Positions 57,452 to 64,000 of a DNA stretch of 64,000 nucleotides are shown in pieces; position 1 is the stretch's first letter, and each line of letters begins with the position of its first letter. Under the pieces are notes generated by a model. The model was not told the origin of the DNA. It was given only the letters and a program-made list of their open reading frames with translations, and made no database searches. Where the stretch lies: assembly GCA_022768745.1 (NCBI GenBank), contig JALELK010000033.1:1-64000 (forward strand), given 5' to 3'. The position numbers were made by a program, and so were the translations under genes. This stretch comes from Lachnospiraceae bacterium. GTDB lineage: Bacteria > Bacillota > Clostridia > Lachnospirales > Lachnospiraceae.

Positions 57452-58236
57452 AGTATGTATTCTTTGAATTTATTGGACAGGGGCAACCTTGTATAAAGGT
57501 CTGCATATTCTTTTGGGGATAACTCGGAAACAAAGTTTTCAATATAATTTTTTTCGATACCCTGGTCTCTGGCAAAGTCCACACCCTTGTTGTAGGCCAC
57601 GGCAGCCTTGACCTCGGAGGAGTACTTCCCGATAATCACATCCCCATTCAGATGCAGTTTCGCCACATACCAGGTTTTATTATTGTGTACTTCCTGGGTG
57701 ATGCCGTGGTATTTGTTGATAATGATAATATTGGAATAGCGGAAATCAGAGGAATCTCCGTTGGCAAATCGAAAGTCCCGACCTTCCACTCCGTAATTTT
57801 TTATGCCGTACCGGTTGGCAATGTTGTATTGCATACCGTAATCATTTACAAACAGATGTCCGTTTCTGCGAATAATCTTGTGACTGGAATAATAAAACAA
57901 ATCGTCATTGTCAAATTTTAACGGGGAACCGGGTTCTATATAGTATAGAAAAAATCCGGTTTGTAAGTAGATGGGGGTTTTTATATAAATTCCGTGATCC
58001 CGATAGTTCAAAAGGCATATGGCCTTCTCAAAGGAGAGAGCATGAATGTGGGAGAAATAATCCGTGAGAGTGATGGAAAAGTCGGTCAAAAGATTTTTTG
58101 CCTCCCGATACATCTCTGCGGCAGTCAGTTGACTTGGGGAGCTGCCAAGGCTGATGTGTTTGTTTTTGAAGTTTATTCCGGCACGATAATAGATGGTGCC
58201 ATCTTTTTTTGTGGTCTTGTAAACTCCGGTTAGCAT
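57442..58236 (-). CDS. AP2/HNH-like protein, probable DNA binder lacking nuclease residues
   Basis: 264 residues. N-terminal AP2-like domain (about 3-50: TGVYKTTKKDGTIYYRAGINFKNKHISLG...LTAAEMYREA), a central HNH-endonuclease-like region (about 105-175: HKIIRRNGHLFVNDYGMQYNIANRYGI...FANGDSSDFRYSNI), and a C-terminal AP2-like domain (about 178-230: GITQEVHNNKTWYVAKLHLNGDVIIGKYSSEVKAAVAYN). Mobile HNH proteins have VDHINGNPLDNRRSNLRI there; the catalytic DH is missing. So it is probably a domesticated homing-endonuclease relative acting as a DNA-binding protein. Convergent with leuD; no transposon around it. Confidence 0.72.
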   Translation of the reverse strand: MLTGVYKTTKKDGTIYYRAGINFKNKHISLGSSPSQLTAAEMYREAKNLLTDFSITLTDYFSHIHALSFEKAICLLNYRDHGIYIKTPIYLQTGFFLYYIEPGSPLKFDNDDLFYYSSHKIIRRNGHLFVNDYGMQYNIANRYGIKNYGVEGRDFRFANGDSSDFRYSNIIIINKYHGITQEVHNNKTWYVAKLHLNGDVIIGKYSSEVKAAVAYNKGVDFARDQGIEKNYIENFVSELSPKEYADLYTRLPLSNKFKEYILKK

Positions 58237-58323
58237 AGGGGCTCCTTCTCGAGAATTTCTTTCCGTTATTTGTTTCTACTATAACATATTCCCATAAAAA
58301 TAGGAAAACAAAGGTTGGTTACA

Positions 58324-58353
58324 TTGACATATCTTTTATTAATACTTTATAAT
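58324..58353 (+). promoter_or_regulatory. thrC promoter
   Basis: TTGACA (58324-58329), 18-nt spacer, TATAAT (58348-58353). Leader of about 40 nt with no T-box features. Confidence 0.78.
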
Positions 58354-58401
58354 GGTAAAGTGAATGTTTTAATTTAACAGATGAATTAAGAGGTAAAGAT
58401 T

Positions 58402-59889
58402 ATGAAATTACAGTATGTAAGCACGAGAGATGCATCAGAGGTAGTGAGTGCGTCACAGGCAATTTTAAAAGGACTGGCAAATGGCGGCGGGTTGTTTGTC
58501 CCTACACAGATTCCACAGCTTTCCGTTAGTTTGCAGGAATTAAGTAAAATGAGTTATCAGGAAATCGCTTATGAAGTGATGAAACTCTATCTTACAGATT
58601 TTACGGAAGAGGAATTAAAGGGATGTATCAATAGAGCTTACGATGATAAATTTGATACAGAGGAGATTGCTCCTATGGTTTATGCAGATGGTGCATATTA
58701 TTTGGAATTGTTCCACGGTTCCACCATCGCATTTAAGGATATGGCACTTTCCATTTTGCCACATCTTATGATTACATCTGCCAGAAAGAATAATGTTTCC
58801 AATGATATCGTAATTCTTACCGCTACATCCGGTGATACAGGAAAGGCTGCATTGGCAGGTTTCGCCGGAGTAGAGGGCACAAAGATTATTGTATTTTATC
58901 CAAAGGACGGGGTGAGCCCGATTCAGAAAAAGCAGATGGTTACTCAGGTGGGAGATAATACTCTTGTGGTTGGAATCAATGGTAACTTTGACCAGGCCCA
59001 GACCGGAGTAAAGAAGATGTTTGCAGACAAAGAATTGGCAGAGGAACTTGACAAGGCGCATTATCAGTTCTCCTCAGCAAATTCCATTAATATCGGTCGC
59101 CTGGTACCTCAGATTGTCTATTATGTTTATGCTTACAGCAAGCTGTTGGCAAATGAGAGAATTAAAGAGGGCGAAAAGATTAATGTGGTAGTTCCTACCG
59201 GAAACTTTGGTAACATTTTAGCGGCATTTTATGCAAAGAATATGGGACTTCCAATCGATAAGTTAATCTGTGCTTCCAATGAAAATAAAGTGTTGTATGA
59301 CTTCTTCCAGACCGGTGTCTATGACAAAAATCGTGAATTTGTACTGACAAATTCTCCATCTATGGATATTTTGATTTCCAGCAATCTGGAGCGATTGATT
59401 TATCGTATCGCCGGAGAAGATGCAGAGAAGAATGCAGCACTTATGAATCAGCTTGTCTCAGAAGGAAAATATGAGATTACAGATGAGATGAGAGAGAAGC
59501 TAGGTGACTTCTATGGAAATTATACCGACGAAGACGAGACCGGCAAGGTAATTCACGACTTATATGAAGATACCGGATATGTCATTGATACTCACACGGC
59601 TGTTGCTGCCGGAGTTTATGAGAAGTATAAAAAAGATACCGGAGATACAAAGGCAACAGTGATTGCATCTACAGCCAGCCCATTTAAGTTTGCCAGAAGC
59701 GTTATGGGAGCCATTGATTCTGCTTATGATGATATGGATGACTTTGCACTGGTAGACAAGCTCAGCGAGATTGCAAATGTAAAGGTTCCAAAGGCAGTAG
59801 AGGAAATAAGAAACGCTGAAATTCGTCACAAGACCATTTGTGAGGTGGATGAGATGCCACAGGTAGTCAGAGATTTTTTGAAGGCGTAA
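58402..59889 (+). CDS. threonine synthase thrC: Threonine synthase
   Basis: PLP enzyme converting O-phosphohomoserine to threonine. 495 residues. N-terminal Thr_synth_N (MKLQYVSTRDASEVVSASQAI), PLP lysine in FHGSTIAFKDMALS near 108-121, the phosphate-binding TATSGDTGKAALAGF, and VVPTGNFGNILAAFYAK. Single gene between its promoter and a strong terminator. Confidence 0.97.
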   Translation: MKLQYVSTRDASEVVSASQAILKGLANGGGLFVPTQIPQLSVSLQELSKMSYQEIAYEVMKLYLTDFTEEELKGCINRAYDDKFDTEEIAPMVYADGAYYLELFHGSTIAFKDMALSILPHLMITSARKNNVSNDIVILTATSGDTGKAALAGFAGVEGTKIIVFYPKDGVSPIQKKQMVTQVGDNTLVVGINGNFDQAQTGVKKMFADKELAEELDKAHYQFSSANSINIGRLVPQIVYYVYAYSKLLANERIKEGEKINVVVPTGNFGNILAAFYAKNMGLPIDKLICASNENKVLYDFFQTGVYDKNREFVLTNSPSMDILISSNLERLIYRIAGEDAEKNAALMNQLVSEGKYEITDEMREKLGDFYGNYTDEDETGKVIHDLYEDTGYVIDTHTAVAAGVYEKYKKDTGDTKATVIASTASPFKFARSVMGAIDSAYDDMDDFALVDKLSEIANVKVPKAVEEIRNAEIRHKTICEVDEMPQVVRDFLKA

Positions 59890-59934
59890 CAGAAGGCGAA
59901 AAGCGTAGTATAAAATAATTGGTTTTGAGAACAT

Positions 59935-59967
59935 AAAAAAGCGGCAACCCATAAGGATGCCGCTTTT
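59935..59967. terminator. Bidirectional terminator after thrC
   Basis: AAAAAGCGGCA-accc-ataagga-TGCCGCTTTTT, strong stem with A's and T's on both sides, between convergent thrC and the CheX-like gene. Confidence 0.92.
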
Positions 59968-59984
59968 TGAGTTTATTAAAAATT

Positions 59985-60875
59985 TTATTCTCCATAAAGG
60001 CTGACGATTAAATGAATGGTGCCAAAAGGATAAATAATCGGAATCACAAAGGATGCCTCGGAGAGGGTGAGTGTTTCATCGCTTTCCACCATCGGCGGAT
60101 CCAAAGTCAATTCTACGGAATATTCGTTGGAGATGTTTACGATAAACAATCCGTTATGTAAGTTGATGAAATCCTCTAAGGAAGCCTGGACATATTCATC
60201 AAACTCTGTGAATTCCTGATTCGCATATCTGGATGCAAATGCAATGGCAGATTCCTTTGGCATATCAATTCTGGAAATGCAGTTTACTTTGCCGTGGAGT
60301 GCCTGGGATACACAGTAGTTTACCGGATATTCGCTACAAGGCACCGGTGCCAGTGGGGTGAAATCATCTCCGATAAAACGAATCAGGTTGTTGAACATCA
60401 ACTCCATATACATAACGCTGTATTCTGTGACAGGAATTTCGGCAACCAGGAAAAATCGCTCGATTAACTTGGTAATTTTCTCCTTGTTTTCTACATTCAT
60501 GTCCATATCATACATTTCATTTTCTGTCTGATAGTCTACCATCAAGGTCTCTAAGTCAGCGTTGGAAAAAGCACCGCTTTCTACCAAACACTGTCCCAAG
60601 AGCAGGTAATCCGGGATTTGAGATTTTAAGAGGTCTCGCACCTGGTCCTCTGTAAGATAACCACGGTCAATGGCAATTTCACCAAAACGCTTGTCCTCTC
60701 TGGTCTGTAAGAAACAAACTTCGTCTACTTCGGATGCTACCATCAATCCCTGGTGTATTGCCAGAGTCCCCAATTTGATATGGGCATCCCCAACCTTCGC
60801 AATGGCATCGGCCAACTGTTCAGGTGTGACTGCTTCTTTGCGAAGCAGATAACTTCCAAAAAGCTGTGAATACAT
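59985..60875 (-). CDS. CheX/CheC-like protein with four N-terminal MshEN-like repeats
   Basis: 296 residues, cytosolic. Residues about 5-115 are four tandem helical repeats: FGSYLLRKEAVTPEQL, KLGTLAIHQGLMVAS, RFGEIAIDRGYLTEDQVRDLL and LLGQCLVESGAFSNADLETLM. The pattern (R/K)-(L/F)-G-x2-hydrophobic...G-x-(L/I)-T-x2-Q resembles GspE-N/MshEN domains, some of which bind c-di-GMP. Residues about 145-296 look like a CheX/CheC-type fold (TEYSVMYMELMFNNLIRFIGDDF...). It ends 3 bases before the CheY-like gene begins on the same strand, so the two form an operon. Confidence 0.72.
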   Translation of the reverse strand: MYSQLFGSYLLRKEAVTPEQLADAIAKVGDAHIKLGTLAIHQGLMVASEVDEVCFLQTREDKRFGEIAIDRGYLTEDQVRDLLKSQIPDYLLLGQCLVESGAFSNADLETLMVDYQTENEMYDMDMNVENKEKITKLIERFFLVAEIPVTEYSVMYMELMFNNLIRFIGDDFTPLAPVPCSEYPVNYCVSQALHGKVNCISRIDMPKESAIAFASRYANQEFTEFDEYVQASLEDFINLHNGLFIVNISNEYSVELTLDPPMVESDETLTLSEASFVIPIIYPFGTIHLIVSLYGE

Positions 60876-60878
60876 AGA

Positions 60879-61259
60879 TTATTCTCCCCCTAAATGTGTT
60901 TTGATAAGATTGTGTACCTGAGAAATGTCGATTGGCTTCTGTATAAAATCCTTTGCCCCGGCTGTGATGGCTTTCTTTAACTGGAGCTGAGTACCTACAG
61001 AAGAAACAATCACGACAGTAGCATTAGGGTCTGAAGCAATGATTTTTTCTACAGCGGTAGTTCCGTCCATCTCTGGCATAACAATGTCCAAAAGAACCAG
61101 ATCAGGAGTGTGCTCCTGGTACAAATCAACGGCTTCCTGACCGTTTTTTCCTTCATAAATGGTAATTCCATCACAGAACTCGCAGATGGCATCTTTTAAC
61201 TGCTTTCTGGCAAGGATGGAATCGTCACAAATTAAAACTGATTTGTCTGAATAACTCAT
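60879..61259 (-). CDS. CheY-like response regulator (single receiver domain)
   Basis: 126 residues from the ATG with gaggtga 6 bases upstream; no output domain. Acidic pocket VLICDDS, phospho-acceptor Asp in LVLLDIVMPEMDG (about 57), Thr/Ser in VIVSSVG, Lys in FIQKPID. Sits directly before the CheX-like gene, so a phosphatase or adaptor pairing is likely. No CheA or receptor gene is near. Confidence 0.93.
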   Translation of the reverse strand: MSYSDKSVLICDDSILARKQLKDAICEFCDGITIYEGKNGQEAVDLYQEHTPDLVLLDIVMPEMDGTTAVEKIIASDPNATVVIVSSVGTQLQLKKAITAGAKDFIQKPIDISQVHNLIKTHLGGE

Positions 61260-61291
61260 AATCGTCACCTCATAATTTATAATATAATAAC

Positions 61292-61320
61292 ATAGTACAC
61301 TAAAAAATCTTATTTATCAA
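61292..61320 (-). promoter_or_regulatory. Promoter for the CheY-like/CheX-like operon
   Basis: On the minus strand TTGATA, 17-nt spacer, TACTAT, about 30 bases before the ribosome binding site. Confidence 0.7.
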
Positions 61321-61347
61321 ACCATATTTGGTAAAAAAGCACAGAAA

Positions 61348-61390
61348 AATGGCATCTGTTGTCATACCAAAGCAGAGGACAGCAGATGCC
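61348..61390 (-). terminator. gltA terminator
   Basis: GGCATCTGTTGTC (61351-61363) pairs with GACAGCAGATGCC (61378-61390), a 13-bp stem with one G-U pair. On the minus strand it is followed by ATTTTTCTG. Confidence 0.88.
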
Positions 61391-61418
61391 GGATATTTGT
61401 GTTATTTTTTCGTTAAAT

Positions 61419-62786
61419 CTATGGTCTCTCGTCCATAGGAATAAAGTCCTTGTGAGGACAGACAGTCATGTAGGCAGGACGCATAATCTTGCCGTTGTGA
61501 CAAATTTCTTCCATACGGTGAGCACTCCAGCCTGCAATACGCGCGATGGCAAAAATAGGAGTGTAGAGTTCCATTGGAAGACCAAGCATGTCATAAACAA
61601 ATCCACTGTAGAAATCCACGTTGGGGCTAACACCTTTGTAAATCTTACGCTTGTCTGCAATGACTTCAGGTGCTAAGCGTTCTACCAACGAGTAAAGAGC
61701 AAATTCTTCCTGACGACCTTTTTCTTCGGAAAGGGCCTCCACATAAGAGCGGAAGGTAACAGCTCTTGGATCGGAAAGGGAGTAAACGGCATGTCCCATA
61801 CCATAAATAAGTCCGGCACGGTCAAAGGCTTCCTTGTTCAGAAGAGCAATCAGATAGTTTCTGACCTCTTCTTCGTTGGTCCAATCCTTAACATTTTTCT
61901 TTAAATCAGAAAACATCTTCATTACTTTGATGTTGGCACCACCGTGTTTCGGTCCCTTCAAAGAGCCGATAGCGGCAGCGATTGCTGAGTAAGTATCTGT
62001 TCCGGAAGAAGAAACCAAGTGTGTGGTAAAGGTGGAATTGTTACCACCACCGTGCTCCATATGAAGAATCAGAGCTACATCCAAAAGCTTTGCCTCCAAA
62101 GGAGTAAATTTGCTGTCATCCCTCAGACAATGAAGGATGTTCTCTGCGGTAGAGTACTCCTTTTTTGGTGGATGAATAATCAGACTTTCCTCATTGTAGT
62201 AGTGACGATAGGTCTGATAGCTGTATACGGACAAAAGCGGAAACATACTGATTAACTGCAGACACTGACGCAACACGTTAGGCGCTGAAGTGTCATCCGG
62301 TCTCTCATCATAGGAATATAAGGTGAGAACACCTCTGGCCAATGCGTTCATCATATCTTTGCTTGGCTTTTTCATAATGACATCCCGGACGAAGTTTTGC
62401 GGAAGAGAGCGATAGTGGCTCAACAGCTCACAAAATTCATCTAATTCCGTGCGTGTAGGCAATTTTCCGAACAGTAATAAATAGGTACACTCCTCAAAGC
62501 CAAAATGGGAATCCTTGGCTTGGTTCTTGATGATTTCCCGAACGTTGTATCCACGGTAGAAAAGTTCACCATCGCAGGGAACGGATTTTCCGTCTACGAT
62601 TTTTGTGGAATTGACTTCGGAAATTTCAGTGATTCCCACCAATACACCTTTACCGTTTAGATCACGAAGTCCTCTTTTAACATCATACTCCGTGTATAAG
62701 TCCGGATTTATATATGAGGATTTCTTTGACATCTCAGATAGTTTAATCAACTGAGGCGTAATTTCGCTGAATGTATAATCTGCCAT
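61419..62786 (-). CDS. gltA: Citrate synthase
   Basis: Condenses acetyl-CoA and oxaloacetate. 455 residues from the ATG with aggaggt 10 bases upstream (MADYTFSEITPQL); the track start adds eight residues. Signature region LHMEHGGGNNSTFTTHLVSSSGTDTYSAIAAAIGSLKGPKHGGAN contains the catalytic His and GGAN; IYGMGHAVY carries the second His. Long form near 455 residues as in many Clostridia. Divergent from pckA, which supplies or drains oxaloacetate. Confidence 0.96.
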   Translation of the reverse strand: MADYTFSEITPQLIKLSEMSKKSSYINPDLYTEYDVKRGLRDLNGKGVLVGITEISEVNSTKIVDGKSVPCDGELFYRGYNVREIIKNQAKDSHFGFEECTYLLLFGKLPTRTELDEFCELLSHYRSLPQNFVRDVIMKKPSKDMMNALARGVLTLYSYDERPDDTSAPNVLRQCLQLISMFPLLSVYSYQTYRHYYNEESLIIHPPKKEYSTAENILHCLRDDSKFTPLEAKLLDVALILHMEHGGGNNSTFTTHLVSSSGTDTYSAIAAAIGSLKGPKHGGANIKVMKMFSDLKKNVKDWTNEEEVRNYLIALLNKEAFDRAGLIYGMGHAVYSLSDPRAVTFRSYVEALSEEKGRQEEFALYSLVERLAPEVIADKRKIYKGVSPNVDFYSGFVYDMLGLPMELYTPIFAIARIAGWSAHRMEEICHNGKIMRPAYMTVCPHKDFIPMDERP

Positions 62787-62944
62787 AGTTCTATTACCTC
62801 CTAGTTTCACATATATTATCCCATTTTACCATTTTTTTGCCCTAAAAAGCAAGAAAATAAAAAATAAGGAAGAGTGGTGAAAATATTACCAAAAGAAGAT
62901 GGAAACTTATGTGGTTTTTTAGGAGAAATATTTTACAAAAATGA

Positions 62945-62974
62945 TTGACAAAAAAATAACAGATATACTATATT
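62945..62974 (+). promoter_or_regulatory. pckA promoter
   Basis: TTGACA (62945-62950), 18-nt spacer, TATATT (62969-62974), about 45 bases upstream of the ATG. Catabolite-control or other operator sites were not recognised in the 235-base gap shared with gltA. Confidence 0.65.
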
Positions 62975-63021
62975 GTAGTTAGCAAAATTTGATTTTAAAA
63001 GCAAAGGAAGGGAAGAAAACT

Positions 63022-64000
63022 ATGGCAAAAATTGATTTGACAAAGTATGGAATCAAAGATACTACAGAAGTAGTATACAATCCTTCATATGAAGAGTTGT
63101 ACAAAGAGGAAATGGATCCTTCATTGGAGGGATATGAAAAAGGTCAGGAGACAGAATTAGGGGCTGTCAATGTTATGACAGGTATCTACACAGGACGTTC
63201 TCCAAAAGACAAATATATTGTGGATGATGCAAACTCACATGACACCGTTTGGTGGACAAGCGATGAGTACAAAAATGATAACCATCCAATGTCTGAAGAA
63301 GTTTGGTCAAAGGTAAAAGAAATCGCAATCAACGAGTTGGCCGGAAAGAAGCTTTTCGTTGTTGATGCATTCTGTGGTGCAAACAAGGATACACGTATGG
63401 CAGTTCGTTTCATCGTGGAAGTTGCTTGGCAGGCACATTTCGTAGAGAATATGTTCATCTTACCTACAGCAGAAGAACTTGAAAACTTTGAGCCTGACTT
63501 TATTGTTTACAATGCCTCAAAGGCAAAGGTAGAAAACTACAAGGAGTTGGGATTAAACTCTGAGACATGTGTTGCATTTAATACAACTTCTAAAGAGCAG
63601 GTTATCATTAATACATGGTACGGCGGAGAGATGAAGAAGGGTATGTTCTCTATGATGAACTACTATCTTCCACTTAAGGGAATTGCTTCTATGCACTGCT
63701 CAGCAAACACAGACTTAAACGGAGAGAACACAGCAGTATTCTTCGGTTTGTCAGGCACAGGTAAGACAACACTTTCTACTGATCCAAAGCGTCTTTTAAT
63801 TGGTGATGATGAGCACGGTTGGGATGACAACGGTGTATTTAACTTTGAAGGTGGTTGCTACGCAAAGGTTATCAACCTTGATAAGGAATCAGAGCCGGAC
63901 ATCTACAATGCAATCAGAAGAGATGCATTGCTTGAGAACGTTACTGTTGATGCAAACGGCAAGATTGATTTTGGTGACAAGAGCGTTACAGAAAACACTC
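63022..64000 (+). CDS. pckA: Phosphoenolpyruvate carboxykinase (ATP), 3' end outside window
   Basis: Interconverts oxaloacetate and PEP with ATP/ADP. The frame begins at ATG 63022 ([14 protein letters not shown], ggaaggg upstream) and is still open at 64000, about 326 of some 530 residues; this is why the ORF track lacks it. [16 protein letters not shown] (substrate loop), [16 protein letters not shown], kinase-1a P-loop [14 protein letters not shown] and [22 protein letters not shown] are all present. Codon use indicates a highly expressed gene. Confidence 0.97.
   Translation, partial: MAKIDLTKYGIKDTTEVVYNPSYEELYKEEMDPSLEGYEKGQETELGAVNVMTGIYTGRSPKDKYIVDDANSHDTVWWTSDEYKNDNHPMSEEVWSKVKEIAINELAGKKLFVVDAFCGANKDTRMAVRFIVEVAWQAHFVENMFILPTAEELENFEPDFIVYNASKAKVENYKELGLNSETCVAFNTTSKEQVIINTWYGGEMKKGMFSMMNYYLPLKGIASMHCSANTDLNGENTAVFFGLSGTGKTTLSTDPKRLLIGDDEHGWDDNGVFNFEGGCYAKVINLDKESEPDIYNAIRRDALLENVTVDANGKIDFGDKSVTENT

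Noticed and set aside
55610-58401. T-box riboswitches before leuC or thrC
   Set aside because: The leaders are about 30-50 nt, with no T-box sequence (TGGNACCGCG) or specifier stem.

Overview
The window is a continuous stretch of chromosome from a spore-forming, low-to-moderate GC Gram-positive bacterium of the class Clostridia, most probably family Lachnospiraceae. The evidence is the complete spoIIIAA-AH operon, the nusB-xseA-xseB-ispA-dxs-tlyA-nadK-argR-recN-spoIVB-spo0A cluster in its usual clostridial order, a likely spoIIM next to nudF, AGGAGG-type ribosome binding sites before ATG/GTG starts, and families I associate with Lachnospiraceae (a DUF5688-like protein, an LRR_5 surface protein, the GGGtGRT/NifU-like pair). 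Genus cannot be fixed from the sequence alone. I see no prophage, integrase, transposase gene or CRISPR array; almost everything is housekeeping, sporulation or biosynthesis.

Layout. 1-1250: 3' end of alaS, then rpsU and its terminator. 1241-1641: a non-coding, GC-rich long inverted repeat of about 400 nt just upstream of spoIIIA; this is the most striking non-genic structure. 1.66-6.3 kb: the spoIIIA operon (forespore engulfment feeding channel). 6.3-11.5 kb: prfC, recA with an SOS box, recX, rny. 11.5-15.5 kb: nudF, a likely spoIIM, aroF on the minus strand, tRNA-Arg(CCG), an SH3b envelope protein. 15.5-19.2 kb: rluF, ligA, metA. 19.2-30.4 kb: asp23, then the nusB-to-spo0A cluster. 30.4-36.5 kb: a TRIC-like channel, an SDR, a DUF5688-like gene, tRNA-Thr(CGT), a feoA-feoB fusion, a small membrane protein, queH. 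36.5-45.4 kb: argH, asd, a degenerate ATPase, topB, a beta-helix protein, and the NifU-like/GGGtGRT pair. 45.5-51.8 kb: an LRR surface protein, xth, an unknown anchored protein, a Na/Pi cotransporter, a phosphopantetheinyl transferase. 51.8-64 kb: ilvN-ilvC, a PAS protein, a GGDEF membrane protein, leuCD, an AP2/HNH-like protein, thrC, a CheX-like/CheY-like pair, gltA, and the start of pckA.

How it fits together. Amino-acid synthesis is spread through the window as small transcription units: aroF, metA, argH, asd, ilvN-ilvC, leuC-leuD, thrC. No T-box leaders are visible in front of ilvN, leuC or thrC. Citrate synthase and PEP carboxykinase are divergent at the right end. The sporulation genes cover early control (Spo0A), mother-cell/forespore signalling (SpoIVB, SpoIIIA complex) and engulfment (SpoIIM). 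A theme of this genome is compact gene borders, where a promoter -10 element sits on or beside the terminator hairpin of the upstream gene (7.95, 19.64, 29.5, 49.2 and 51.75 kb).

The least-explained items are the long hairpin before spoIIIA, the NifU-like/GGGtGRT pair, a DUF234-type ATPase with all catalytic motifs eroded, an AP2/HNH-like protein that seems to have lost its nuclease residues, and a CheX-like protein whose N-terminus carries four tandem repeats reminiscent of c-di-GMP-binding MshEN motifs.
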